Assembly (NCBI GenBank): GCA_013054445.1
Contig: JAAMPI010000025.1
Location: 30,421 to 94,420 of the forward strand
Direction: 5' to 3'
Source: Cudoniella acicularis
Taxonomy: Eukaryota > Ascomycota > Leotiomycetes > Helotiales > Helotiaceae
Length of the DNA: 64,000 nucleotides
How positions within the stretch are numbered: the first letter of the stretch is position 1; every line of letters begins with the position of its first letter. The notes under the pieces were generated by a model. The model searched no databases and was not told where the DNA came from. It saw only the letters and a list, made by a program, of their open reading frames with translations. Both the position numbers and the translations under genes were made by a program. Positions 1 to 12,115 of the stretch are shown one piece after another.

Positions 1-1033
1 ATTTGAACATCTCGAACCTAGGGATATTTGAGGAGCGGGAACAGCCAAGCACTTCTTCGTGCCTCCACGCCGTCAGTACCGTGAATCGGGAACCTGAAAA
101 GGTTGAGAGATTGGAAAGTCATCGCGGTTGTTCGTTGTCGCATAGAATTCTAACTGTAAAGTCCTCAATTCGGAGTTATCGGGTAGATGGCGGTTGTATT
201 CAAATGCGTAGAACAGACGCCTCCTCATCGAGCAATTATTATCGATTGGATGGATGCTGTGAAGATGTGAAGAAAGGGTTGAGGTTGTTTTGCGTGCGCG
301 TTTGCTGTTGAAATCTCGGCGTCAGGGCCGCCTCCGCTGATCTGAAATATGCTGGCGAGCACGCAGATCTGAGACCGAAGATTCCCCAACGTCAAAGCCC
401 TTCCTGTTTTTAACAAACCAGCAAGGAAACATCATTAAATAGCCACAAAAGCTGACAGTCTAACAACTAGCTTAAGCATACTTGAAACGGTATTCTGAAG
501 CCCAGGCTAATTAAATTTGGCTTTCGTTATCTTTTGATGTTTTAATGGTTTTTGCTCAGGAATATCGCCTTTTCGTTCCAGTCAACATTTGCACGCAAAG
601 GTACTCTAATGAACTTCAAATTTCAAGGATTCACAATGATTCCTGCTGAAGATGTAAGTCTAATTATGAATGTCTTGATCTTTTTGGTAGTTGCTTTAGG
701 AAGGCGATTGATCATGAGCCTTGTACCGATTGAACGCGTAACACGTCAACTCATCACCAACGTATCCAGCAGTAGCCAAGACAGCTAGTTCAATATGCAG
801 TTTCTGGCCCACCATGCGCCCTCGAATCCAATGTCATATTTCGTAAAAGCCGTCACCTCGTGCCAATGAAAAGATGGGTACCGGTAGGTTGGAGCCTGGA
901 GAGCTCTTTCCCCGCAGAGTGTCAGCCCTAGGGCTTAGTTTCAATTCTGGGCAGCGAGAGGCAGGCGAGGTGAGATAAGAAGTCGAGCATTTCAACTCCG
1001 GATATCTCCTCATTCAATCCTCAACTTTCGACA
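1..1033. other. No gene recognised (left edge)
   Basis: I see only short overlapping open frames on both strands here. None has a recognisable domain or a convincing exon chain. The last few hundred bases are the promoter and 5' UTR of the P450 that starts at 1034. Confidence 0.5.
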
Positions 1034-2938
1034 ATGAGCATGGCCGTACCGCCAGTCGGGATCCAAGTCCCAGGGACATTCCCCTCACTTGCGTTAAACG
1101 TTCTCGTTCTGGTAAGTCTTATTTTTGAACACATCACCTCCCAGTTTTGTCTGAGAAAGTGAACTCACCTAGCTGACTTGACAAAGGCTTGTGTTTTTCT
1201 TCTCACCAAGATCCTTCATAACTTGTACTTTCATCCCCTTTCCAAGTATCCGGGACCCAAAATCTTTGCTGCCACTAGTCTCGCCAGCTCGTACTACCTG
1301 TTTCGAGGTACACGTGCCTATAGGATTTCCGAACTCCACAATCGATATGGTCCTGTAGGTCAATCCCTTTCCTCACAAAAATCCCATCTAATCTTTCGAA
1401 TAGATAGTTCGATTCGGTCCCAATGAGCTGTCTTATGTCAACGAACAAGCATGGAAAGACATTTACGGATCTCAGAAAGCCTCCACCGGAATCCAGCTCA
1501 AGAAGAAGGCAAGAGTCACCCCGATGTCTTATCTCAGCTTATTCCCAAATCCGAGTGATGAGGCCCATAACAGACTTCGGAAGGTTGTAGCTCCAGGATT
1601 CAGTGAAAAGGGGATTCGAGATAGAGAAACTCTCTTGCAGCAACATGTGACTTCTCTCATCCTCAAGCTAAGCGAAAAGTCTGGTAATCCTGTCGACTTG
1701 ATTTGGTGGATGGATTGCACCGCCTCAGATAACTTGGGAGACATGGTTTTTGGTCAACCATTTGGTGCGCTGTAAGTCCTCCCCTATCTAAGATTTCGGC
1801 GTAATTATTATATTGACTCGTAGCAGAGAGACCGAGACATTTCCTGAAGTCTTACACCAAGCCGACGCTTCACTTAAAGAATTGGCCTTCAATATTCTCT
1901 ACGAACAGTATCTTCTCGGCAAAATTTGGACAAAAATTAGAGAGCGATTCACTCCAAGAAGAGTCAACTCGTTCTTTCCAAGCTTTGTTGCAGAAAATCT
2001 CCAGAAGAGGGGCAAGAGACTCGCAGAACAGGGAGGAAATGGGGCAGAGGTCAACGACATGTTTGTTACCATCCTCATATCGTTCGAGCATTGCTAAAAC
2101 TTTCAGTGTTTCTGTTTTATCAAGAAATGCTGGTACTTCTAGAGGATTGCAACCGGAAGAGATCGCGGTGGTATCGGTAGACCTGATGATAGCCGGTGCT
2201 GACACAATCATCACTGCACTCAGTGTAAGAATTCTCCTTGGTAACAAGACGTAAAATTAATCCGTTTGCTCAGGGAACATTCTATCTTCTTCTAACCAAT
2301 CTTCCGAAGCTTCAGGCCTTGTCACATGAAATCCGCTCCACATTCGAATCTGAAAGCGACATGACTTTGGCGGCTCTGCAAAACCTCAAATATCTTAATG
2401 CAGTTCTCAACGAATCTCTTCGATTGTTTCCCGCCGCTCCAGAAACTACGAGGCGTGTTACAAATCCTGGTGGAAATGTTATTTGTGGTGATCTGATTCC
2501 AGTTGGAGTACATGACCACTTTTTTCACATATCTTGCGTTGCTAACTCGGATGTGATAGACGGCTGTGGGAGTCTATTATTGGGCAGCAGGTCATAACGC
2601 TTCAAGCTGGCACAAAGTCGAGTCTTTCATACCTGAACGCTGGCTTGGTGATGATAAATTCAAAGACGACGCACGGGGAGTCGTCAATCATTTTGCAGTT
2701 GGACCGAGAAATTGCGTTGGACAGACATTGGCTCTCGCTCAGATGAGACTCTTTGTTGCAAGACTGATCTGGAAGTAAGTGAAAATTACTTTGCTACGAG
2801 CATACCTAACTAACACGGTGGTGTAGCTTCGATATGGAATTGTGCGATGAGTCGAAGAAATGGTGGGGCATGCGCACTTTTGTGCTCACTTATGCTAAGC
2901 CGCCTCTTATGATGAAGTTGAAGCCTGTTGTTCGGTGA
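1034..2938 (+). CDS. Cytochrome P450 monooxygenase, microsomal
   Basis: This is a heme-thiolate monooxygenase, probably ER-anchored by its hydrophobic N-terminus. Eight exons give 509 aa. Introns are 1112-1186, 1355-1403, 1772-1823, 2061-2106, 2225-2273, 2508-2559 and 2775-2826. Visible P450 signatures, in order, are the I-helix AGADT, the K-helix ExxR in NESLR, the PERW motif, and the heme loop FAVGPRNCVG carrying the axial cysteine. The 46-nt intron at 2061-2106 removes what looks like a frameshift, and with it the reading frame is intact. The closest style is the large fungal CYP group that includes isotrichodermin hydroxylase-like enzymes, but I cannot assign a substrate. No biosynthetic backbone gene is next to it. 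Its last exon is followed by tandem partial copies of itself. Confidence 0.9.
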
Positions 2939-3035
2939 GAGATTTGTGCATATGGCATTATATGCTAGGCCGCTGATAGTGAAGCTGCAGCTTCTTGTTC
3001 GCTAAGACACTTGCGTTTGGTGTATTATATGCTGA
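2891..3035 (+). repeat. Tandem duplication of the P450 terminal exon tail
   Basis: A unit of about 70 bp beginning TATGCT occurs at 2891, at 2961 and, as a fragment, at 3028. The first copy is the coding tail and stop of the P450. The second is diverged and one codon shorter, but still reads as a 14-codon tail followed by TAA. It lies in the 3' UTR. Confidence 0.75.
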
Positions 3036-3636
3036 TCTGCTCACTTAGCTGCAACGTGCAAAAGGTATATTAAAAAAAATTAAACTAAATGGAAAAAGAT
3101 TAGCTCAAAATGGTCGTCTCTCTTCTGTAAGATGGAATTGCATCTTTCTTATACCACATAGTGTTATGTTGGAGGGATGTTGTCGGCTGTGTCTGCAAAC
3201 CTACCTACGTGGTAGTTTGTTTCCTATAAAAGATCAGACATGTCGTCGCGTTATTGAGAGCTTAGGTCGGCGCCGTCTTTCTAGTTTAACATTATCCCAG
3301 TTCCCTCTCTGTACGGCCGTTATTCAAAGGATAGTAGTGTACGTTGAATGAAGGTTTGCTTATTTATTGGGAGACTTTTGCTTAGTTAAAGAGATATAGG
3401 CTACGATTTGAGCGGCTTAACTTGAGCCACGGGCCACAATCAAACCATATCAACCCCTTAAAGTCAATATATACGCATGATTGAGGTTCGTTCATCGATA
3501 AAAAGGTTGCGCCACACGGTATCGTCATCACGTGCCCTTCGGCGAACCCATCGTACCTTCCCAACAAGCTCTCCATGGCGTTTTTCATTCTCGGACCTCG
3601 GAATCTGCCATATGTATTCTGCACGCACCTCTACGC
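3036..3636. other. Gap between P450 and DUF4238 pseudogene
   Basis: No gene is seen. The minus frame at 3382-3624 is in frame with the end of the neighbouring pseudogene beyond its last stop. It has no recognisable domain, so I do not extend the gene into it. Confidence 0.4.
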
Positions 3637-5974
3637 TCACTTGCTCCTAAATATTGGAAAGACTATGTCCAACAAAACACCAACCAGGTCCTCCATCGAG
3701 TAGTCTCCACCTCTATTACGAGCGAGGTACTCAGGGATACCCACAAGCTTATTGGCAATCTCTATGCGAGTGGCCAGTTCAACTCTCTCGTCAACATTCA
3801 AGATTGCGCTGTACAGCATATCCATTTCTCCAAAATACGGATTCTCGTTTTAGAAAGAACTTCTAAGCTCTCGGGCGATAGCCTGGACGCGCGGAATCCC
3901 TACATTATGTAAGTCCAACACTTCGCAGAAGCCTACACTTTCAAGGCACTTACCACAATCGCAGATGTTACCTTGAACCTCAAAAGCAAGCGCCTTCTCT
4001 TGCTACATTCGTGTCATCACATCATCATCCGATTCTTGTCTCATGGCTTCCAACTCAAGTCCAAAATCCGGGTCTGCATAACGAATAGCCAGAGTTGTAG
4101 CATGATACATTATTCGGCACGGTTGTTCAGGAACGAATACCTGGTTCGCTGTAAATACTATAAGCGATAACCCCATCGAAAATTCGGAAGTTCATACTCT
4201 TTGCAACCACATCCTCAGGGCCTGCTGACAACCTTGTTGGCAAATCGAGATCAATCAGTTGCCCATGAAGGTTCAACATGGTTCTATTGTTGAATAAAAG
4301 CGTACCCTCTTTAGGTAGATCCAGGCACGTTGGATACATAATTCGGAGGTCCTCTCGTATATCATTTCTCTTTTTCTCATCAAGGTCTCTGGACCAAGTA
4401 TCGATTTTAATCCTCAGCTTGATCAAAGTCCTTGCAAGCCAATTTGTCTCTGCCGGCTTCTGGATCTCAGCATACGAATAAATTAAGTGCTTCTACCACT
4501 GACTTAGCTTGGCGTAGATGTTCATGGCTTTTTTATCCCCCTCGATCATGTCGAACACTTCATCAACACCAATTTCAAGCGTTGGTACCAAAATCTGCTC
4601 TTCTGAAATATACTTCACACTAGCCTTACCTCCTAACCATTTCGTGGCTTTTTCCAACTTTTTCAAAAAAGCCAGCTTTGGATCATTATCATTTTTCACA
4701 ATCTTGAATTTGAAATCAGCGTCACTCTCCATCGTCAGATAGTACTCAAGAGTATGGCAAACACTTTCCCTCCTGTTAAACGCAATAATTGAAGTCCCAG
4801 AAGCCTCCTCTAACAACACGGTATTGATTTTGTTAACGTGCTCTGTTGAAATTGGAAAGAATTTGAAGTAAAACCTGTCATTTTTGGTAAAGATGGGAGC
4901 AACACCTTCAACGATTGGGACCGGAACGCCATCGACTATTTTCGTGTATGGGTTCATGGCTTTCGTCACAGGAAGGTCTTGTAGGAAGGACTCAGCCTTC
5001 GTTAGATAATTGTGCGGCGCAAGACTCATTTTTCTCATCAACTCCCGAAACGATTTCGTTTCCGGGTCCACGTCTTCGACTGGAAGTGGCAGCAGTGCAC
5101 TCCTTAGAACTATCGTGAGTTTGGGCGAGATATGGGCAAAGATGTGGTGCTCCGTATAAGCACTGACAGTTGTCTTTCTAGTTCTCAGGTCGGTTGAAGT
5201 ACTCACGGGTCCTTCATGGACGCCGTACCCATTCTCCGTCATCAGAAACTCATTGGCTTCATTTCTAGGAGTGCAAAGCGCCATGTAGAAGAATGTCGTA
5301 TTCATCGAAAAGTAGAGAGTGTCGGGTGGGTACATTCTTTCCATCAGTGTTTTCTCCCATTCCCCCTCCACATCCATAACAACTTCGAGTATTGCTCTGA
5401 TATTGTCCAACTAGGATTCGATTGGCTTCTCAAACCCTCTCTTACGCATATACTCTCTGAATATTACCATGTCATGACCAGTGTAATCCTCAGCATTCTC
5501 GCCCTCATGACTCTTTCTAATGTTATTTAGGCGATATTTCTGGATGAACACGAACTTCCTCAATACATCCCTCTCCGATCTATTGAGTTCTACCACACCA
5601 TTATTACCTTTGCTCTCAAAGGCTTTCTTGATATCAGCTACAACCTCGCCTGCAGCTGATTCAAAAGGACCAAGCTGCTCTTCCACCCTCTGCACATTCG
5701 CCGCGAATTTCTCATCTACATATAGACCTTGGATGCCGAAACTCTTTGTTACCCTTGTCTCGGCATTCTCAACCTTCCCATCCTTGTCATCGAGTTTAAT
5801 AACGTTAATGATTTTGTCATCCCACTGCAGTTTTTTGGCGTTGTATTTAGGTTTTCTTTTAGGTTTCGACTTGCCAAGTGGCCGGTAATTGTGTGACCAG
5901 TTACGCAAGATAAACTGGGGGACGAAATGGTGGTATCGTGATGCAGGTCCAGGTGAAGATGGGCTTGAAGCCAT
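3637..5974 (-). pseudogene. DUF4238-family protein, broken by four stops and a frameshift
   Basis: The protein opens with the DUF4238 hallmark (YHHFVPQFILRNW, residues about 14-26) and continues as one reading frame for about 750 codons. It is cut by TAG at 5411-5413, TAG at 4493-4495, a one-base slip in the GGGG run at 4171-4174, TAG at 4003-4005 and TAA at 3850-3852. A plausible GT-AG intron of 54 nt (gtaagt to tgtag) lies near 3900-3950 and keeps the frame. Sequence on both sides of each break reads as good protein, so this is one decayed gene rather than several small ones. From my memory of the family, the first stop falls where homologues carry Trp, so TGG to TAG is likely. The other three fit CAG or CAA to TAG or TAA. 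Function of DUF4238 proteins is unknown. Confidence 0.7.
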
Positions 5975-6638
5975 AATGTGACGTGAACTGGTTCAGGCTT
6001 TCCCGCTAACATCTTTTCCTTGCTCTGTCGACCTCAATCTTCCACGAACATCACAGCCGGGTTCGGGTATTCTCAATTCGGAAGGCAGGTCGGTCAGAAA
6101 TCGTCAAAAGGGAATACGGACGTTATCTCCAGCCCAGAGCGGCAGTCATGTGAAGTGAAATTCATGCATCGCGCGCCTAAACGATGCCCTGCTAGAGTAC
6201 ACAAGTACTTCCACACTTTCTGCCATTGGAGCGCATCATTTGCGCCTTGAAAGTAGAAAGCACGCTCTGCATAAGCTCCATAGGCCTGCTCGGTGCTTCG
6301 CCCATCACCAACATTGTATGCAAACCGATGCAGTGCAACTCCACGGCCTCTCAATCCCTCCTCACGAGTGCCGAGAATGCTCACGCTTTCGGCTTCTTGC
6401 TTGCTGGTGCTGCATCATGCATGCACACAACCGAACACGTCACACTCCCTACCCTTGCGGCATTCGGCGAGACGCCCGCGGGGGCACAGCAAACACTCTG
6501 CAGTTGTTGGATCGCGCTGTGATCACTGGAAGAGAACTTCATGCGAGCTAAATGGAATTTCTGCAGCGGGAATCGAGAAAGGACGGCCCGGCTTGGTCTT
6601 GTAGTCACGTGAAAGGTATATTCTTGACCTGAGTGCTG
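5975..6638. other. Intergenic, no gene seen
   Basis: Several overlapping short frames occur on both strands around 6020-6700. None has domain content, and GC is slightly raised. It holds the upstream region of the DUF4238 pseudogene. Confidence 0.5.
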
Positions 6639-6640
6639 TA

Positions 6641-6911
6641 TAGATTGACGAGAGTCGGTTTGCGCTATACCTAATATGGAGGGTAAAAGTTCTCTGTTAT
6701 CCACAGATTTAGAGACATTGAAAAATCAATACCTAATAGAGGATGAAAGTTCTTAATGATCCACAGAATTAGAGATATTTAACAAATCAATAGCCTAGCT
6801 AATCTTTTTATCTCTATTCTAGGGATAGGATTACGTATTTGTACTAAACGAAGCATTCCACTCACTACCTTTCTATATTAGGTATAGTGCAAACCGACTC
6901 TCGTCAATCTA
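6641..6911. mobile_element. MITE with 40-bp inverted termini and TA duplication
   Basis: The termini are inverted repeats about 40 bp long beginning TAGATTGACGAGAGTCGG, with two mismatches between arms. TA flanks the element on each side (6639-6640 and 6912-6913), which is the target duplication expected of Tc1/mariner-pogo elements. At 271 bp it has no coding capacity. Inside, a unit of about 62 bp is tandemly repeated (6668-6729 and 6730-6790). The transposase that moves it is not visible in this window, and the termini differ from those of the pogo-type element at 30.8-32.6 kb. Confidence 0.85.
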
Positions 6912-6913
6912 TA

Positions 6914-7323
6914 TGGTACGCCACAACACGGCAGAGCTTATCGTGGGCAAGTCCTCCTGTTGGTTGTCTCGTAAGTTGGGCTGCCAACGTGATGTCATTC
7001 ATGGGGGTTTGAAGCACGAGGGAGAATTAGGAGAGAAAAGTCTGAAAGGAGAATATTCAATGTTGGTCTTCATGGATGATGCGTAGTCGATGTTTTGGGT
7101 ATCTACAAAGTCTGTACAACCAATACCAAGTTACTAACCAGTAACTATCGTCTTAAAAGCTCGTGCTAATGTCTATGCCAGCTAAGTAAGCCCTCGGCCG
7201 CGGAAGGAAGCGCGGCCTGTTCCCAGTTGGGTATGCGGGAGGAAGCAAACGGGCGGAACGGTACGTTGCGTCCCGTGCCAGATTTTAATGCGATGTAGAA
7301 TGTATGGTGATCGCTATCCCTGT
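6914..7323. other. Intergenic, downstream of STE23-like gene
   Basis: No gene is seen. It includes the 3' flank and probable 3' UTR of the M16 protease on the minus strand. Confidence 0.5.
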
Positions 7324-10300
7324 TCATAACTTGGAGTCTAACTCCTCGAACTCGCTAATATGCTTGACCGGCTGAGGTCCTGCGCTGACTTGCAGCCTCG
7401 ACTTGAATTCCCTAACGTCCGTGATAAGGTATGGTGTTGTGCCGTTGCCTGCTGGCTTCACCGCAACAACTTCTCCATCTTCGTCATCTTTCTTGTCTTT
7501 GTTCAACCCTAGCGATTTGATGCCGTTCTCGACTATAATGGCATCATTAACTTCCTTTGGAGTTTGCGCGTTCAAATGAATGGCGAGTTTTGAGCGAGCA
7601 GGTGATGACGGGTGTATGTAGTGGCTAAAGAACTGGATCATGTCGGATTTCGTGAGTAGCTTGATATTTGCAGTATCGTGTTGGGCTACGAAAACAAATT
7701 AGCAAAACAGCTATGTTAGGATAAAGATGACCTACTTAGCTCAAAATCAAGGTATTCGTTGTCAATGTATGACCATAACCGGCTCGACTCTTGATCCAAA
7801 TTCTTCAACTTCTCCAATCGCTTCGTGATCAAACTCCTCTTGTGACCCTCAAACTCCGAATCCGGCAATTTGGCGAGTATCTTAGCATATCCATCGAGGA
7901 ATGAATCGATTCTCTCGTCGAGATACCCAGGTGTCTTTTCGCTCTGGATGATAAATCTGTAGCCAATTGTTGTAGAGGTTGTCCGAACTCCACTAAAAAC
8001 GACATATCCCAGCTGTTCTTTGGTTCGTAGTTGATCGAAAGCTGGTTCATGAGTCATTTGATCGAGAAGAAGTGCGCGAGCACGCAACGGCCGGTCTGAC
8101 TTGTCCCCAACAAACAACAGATACTCTATGCAATGGTTAACGTTTGCAGGATCCTTCAAAGTCTTGTGGTAAACATAATTTCCACCAGGCGGGAAGACCA
8201 GAGATCGAGCTATTGGCCATTGAGTCTGAGGTAATATTCGCGGCTTCAAGGTGTTTTCAATTAGATCACTCAACTTCAATGCATCCTCCTTGTACAGATT
8301 CCCGTGTATAAAAGTTTCGATATGCATTTGGCGAAGGAGATGGGGGTAAAACTGCTGGATATCGGCCGCTGTAAGATGTGGTAGCTCCGCAAGAATCTGT
8401 TCGGTGATATAACCCTTCTCGCTGTTGAGCCATCTCGTGTAATCACCAACTTGGTTGTAGGGTTGTTGAAAGTCCCAATTCTTTAGACCTCTTAATACTC
8501 TCTCCTTGATGATCTCGAAACGTTCGGGTTTGATCTCGAGGTCTCTCATCGTGACCAAGACCTTTTCTAACAGGACTGAGAGCTTGTCATTGTATCCAGA
8601 CAAGGCAATCTCAATTCCCATCGAGTGGCTCGAAATCGAGTAGTCCAAGCCTGCGAGCTCAGCATCGTATGCGTATTCTTCCAATGCATCCCGTACGACG
8701 TCGGTAAACAATCGCGCCTTCAAGAGATTTTCCGCTGTAGCATTTGGCAAAGTGTTCCATACAATTTGACAAAACGAGTTGGCTTTTGGAACCCAGAAGG
8801 TATCATCTGAGCAGAATATTAGCGAAGTTAAACCAGTATCGAAATTCTACTTACCCTTCTTGTACCATGTCCTCGTCAGGTCGTCATTTCTGATCAACTT
8901 TGGAGAAATGGCTGGCTCCTTGACTTCTTTCTTTTCGACTTCGAGCTTTGTTGGGATAAATTGATTCTCATGGGGGAGGTGCAACTCTGCCAAACGGGTG
9001 CTGGAGGTACTGGATGCTGCCTGTTTGATCTCCGCGATGAAATCCGCAGGAAGTTTTTCATAAGTGTATTCTGTTCCGTACCACTTCTCTTTCGACTTCC
9101 AGGTGCCGGGGAATTTTTGGGATACAACAGTCATCCTAAAGTTGTCCGGCCTCAGGCACTGAAGTCCCTCAACGATCTTTGCCGGATCGAACTTTCGAAG
9201 TCTAAATGGTCTAGGGTCAGCGGAACGTAGACTTGCGCCCAAGTAAGCTTCATCCGAACTTACCTGCTGTGCCCACTCAGAAGCCATTGCCGAGGTAAAG
9301 GTGTTTGCATAACCGCACTGATTTTGCTCGTGAATCGGCTGGCGGGAGTCTTTTGTTTGAACTTGAAGGCTACATCGGCCAAACCTTTTTGCTCTTCAAA
9401 GATCCATTCTTGAGGCGCAGATTCCCTGAGCATAGATACGTATTGGAAGAACACCTTGACAATTTCCTTGTAATTTTGTAGGCCATCTTCTGTCAAACGG
9501 ATCTGACAGTTGAATATACCAGGCGTCCCTGGACAGACGGGATATGCACCTGAATAAAACATTAGCTGCAGGTCAGTTCTGAATCCCGCGCATGAATTAG
9601 AAATTAGCATAGGTATGCTAGCCATCCGGGCATGATCTATGATAAGATGCACGAGCACTAATAAAGCACTTGCTATCCCTCCACGACCCAGTAAAGTAGC
9701 CCTATGGCTAGTTCCAGAACATTCGCCATAGTTTGCAAGTGCTTTTCCAAGGTATTTGTCAAATATCTGGAGAGCTACGTGGCCGCAAAGCAAGAAAGAT
9801 GACGAAAAGAGAGATCAACATACCGGCGCTCAGACCATTAGCCCATCCTTTTGACTTTATGTAGGACATGATGCTTCCAGGCCCTTCGTGACCAATCAAG
9901 TGGCTGATGTATCGACTTGGCTGCGATTCGAAAAGTAACTCTTCATCAATGAAGGGGAATGAGAGGTCTAATTCTCTGGAATCCATGACAGGCTTCGCAA
10001 AGCACTGAGTCAATAGATCCTTCTCTCCAAAGGGGACCTCATCTTCCCAGCGGTTCTGTTGAAGATCCTTGTTGCGAACCCCAGCAAACAGGTCAGCCGC
10101 CCAGGCTTCCAACGTATCTAATGGCTCTCTTCCCAAAATGACCAACTTCATTCTATTTGCAGAGTAGTGTTTCTCATGGAAATCCATAAACTTTTGTCTA
10201 ACGTCAACCCCTCTTTCTTCGGGTAATGTTTTGAGAACCTCGAAATTGCCTGTAGAAAAGTGACAGTAGGGATGGTTGATATTTGAAAGCGACTTTTCTA

Positions 10301-11284
10301 GTTGGTGTAATCGCCATTGATCGCTCTGCAGGTTCTTCTTGTTTTCTGAATCTACTGCTCGGAGTTCTCGGTCTAATGTTGAAGAAAGAAAAAGAGGGTC
10401 GATGAAGAATTGTGCAAAACGATCCAAAGCCCCGTATAAGGGTGACGACTCATCGGCGCTTGCATCTTCAGCTGCTTTGGCCGCAACCTCGAAATAGTAG
10501 TTTGTCGAGGTCGCACCTGTGTAGGCATTGGAGCTTCCAGAATGCGAGGAAAGGTATTGTGAGTATGCGTTTTCTACCGGATACTGAGATAATGTTAGTA
10601 CTTGGCAATTGTAAAGTCAATCAGAGAGCGCAGATAATAGTTTTGCAACCAGAAGAAAATTTGAAAATTTTCTCTCTTGAGGTTGAAAAGGCTTTGACTG
10701 AAAGCCATGAACTTATGTGGATATCCAAAAGAGAAGTGGCGTTGTCAGGGACATTCTAGCCAGTCTCATTGCCGTGGGTGTTTCAGAAACTAGAGGAATT
10801 CACGCCACCTGGGAGTCTCAGAAGAAGATGAGACGCAGATTTTCTGGCATCATTCTTGAACTCCTTCCCCCAAGCTCGACATCTCAGATTATAGAAGAAA
10901 ATTGGGGTGTGCCTCTACTTTTTAGAGTCATAATCGTACCTTCTTAGTACCCATGAAAAGCCTGTTCAGCATTAGCAAAAATATCTTGGAATGGCTATGC
11001 AGGAAGCGGTACAGATGTTCTACTGCGTGAGCAATGCCTGGAATCGCCTCCTCATCACTGAAATTTCCCACATTGACATCCATGGCCGCGCTGGCCTTGT
11101 CCGTTTCGGCATCATGCACCAGGAGTACCTCGAGCTGATTGGGCAGCCTTATGACACGATATGAGCGGTCGTCTAACGAAGGGGTTTCCAAGCGGTCCGT
11201 GAGTCTCTCGACTGGTCTGTGTCTGTGTTCTCTTAAAGGGCTATTGAGGGCCGCCGGCGTCTGAGGCTGCGATACAGTAGGCAT
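7324..11284 (-). CDS. STE23: Insulysin / a-factor-pheromone-processing M16A metalloprotease
   Basis: This is a zinc metalloprotease of the insulin-degrading-enzyme family. In yeast, Ste23 clips the a-factor precursor, and the family degrades small peptides in a closed chamber. Seven exons encode 1042 aa from the ATG at 11284, close to the usual size of about 1020. The inverted zinc motif HxxEH (HAVEH) ends exon 1, and the C-terminal IDE half follows with RTKEQLGYVVFSG and RFIIQSEK. Introns are 11012-10962, 10939-10584, 9823-9550, 9263-9211, 8854-8807 and 7735-7686. Exon 2 (10961-10940) is a 22-nt microexon encoding the FMGTKK region beside the active site, and the two introns of 356 and 274 nt are unusually long here. 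The frame stays open upstream to an ATG at 11680 (132 extra residues, Arg/Ser-rich, nearly free of acid residues), so a longer form is possible. Confidence 0.93.
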
Positions 11285-11745
11285 GGTGGTGGGGTGGTTC
11301 GAGCAAAACCCGCGAGACACACAAGGTTTGCGGAGGTGAACAGGAGCTTTATGTGAAAGGGCGGAGAGGGGTTTTCGAAGATTTGGATGTACCCCGCGTG
11401 GTTGGGGAATGTGGAAGAGTGGTGAGGAAGCAGATAGCGAACCGGTCTGTGCAGATGCAGACGAGGAGGCCGATCTGCGAGATGTGAATGGGCGAGGAAG
11501 CGCTGGAATGGTTCCTGGGGAATGGAAATAAACAGGCTGTATGTGCAATGATGCAGAGGACTGGCAAGCTGGCAAATGGGTGCGTTGTCCTCGACGGAAC
11601 AAACTCTTGACCGCGGCACGATCGGCTACCGCGCAAGCAAGGACGATGGACGACAAGGAGGAGGGGAGAACAGAGGACATCCGCTGGCGAGGTGTGAAGA
11701 GAAAGGTTGCAACAGTAAACGGTGTCCCGGGGTATAAATCCCAGT

Positions 11746-11769
11746 TGCTGCTGCTGCTGCTGCTGCTGG
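11746..11769. repeat. Trinucleotide microsatellite (TGC)8
   Basis: Eight uninterrupted TGC units lie upstream of the STE23-like gene, within or just before its 5' leader, outside any supported exon. Confidence 0.9.
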
Positions 11770-12114
11770 CGCCGCTCCCAGTAGCGCTCGAGAGTGAATG
11801 GAGTTGGTTACCAATTCAACATGGGGGTGTGCGGAATGGTATTGGTGCTGCAGCAAGAATAATCGATACTTCGCAGGCGGGGAGCACAGGTGCGCGGGGC
11901 CTGGAAGAGTCGGACTGGCTGGGTCGAGCTCAAGATGCTGCACCAACTCGTGGAGCAAGCAGCAGAGATGGCGGTGAAATCTCCAGAAGAGGTGGTGAGG
12001 TTATGTAGAAACTTCCTAGCTGCATCTGCTTGCAACCCTTGCGATGCCCTTTCCATGGATCCAGAGTTGCAGGCGCTGCAGGAGTGTGCAGGTCCCTGGC
12101 GATAGCTAAAAAAA

Positions 12115-12115
12115 N
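12115..12115. other. Ambiguous base (N) after an A-run
   Basis: A single n follows a run of seven A, probably a homopolymer consensus ambiguity in the assembly. It is not inside a recognised gene. Confidence 0.95.

Noticed and set aside
5410..5470. A 57-nt GT-AG intron that would remove the first DUF4238 stop
   Set aside because: It would delete residues that look conserved in the family and leaves the three later stops and the frameshift, so decay is the simpler reading.
10412..10759. Plus-strand frame inside the long STE23 intron
   Set aside because: It runs from an exon antisense into the intron, has no motif and no splice support; not an intron-encoded gene.
11541..12008. 155-codon plus-strand frame in GC-rich DNA
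   Set aside because: It is a shadow of the STE23 leader and includes the TGC microsatellite; no protein-like features.
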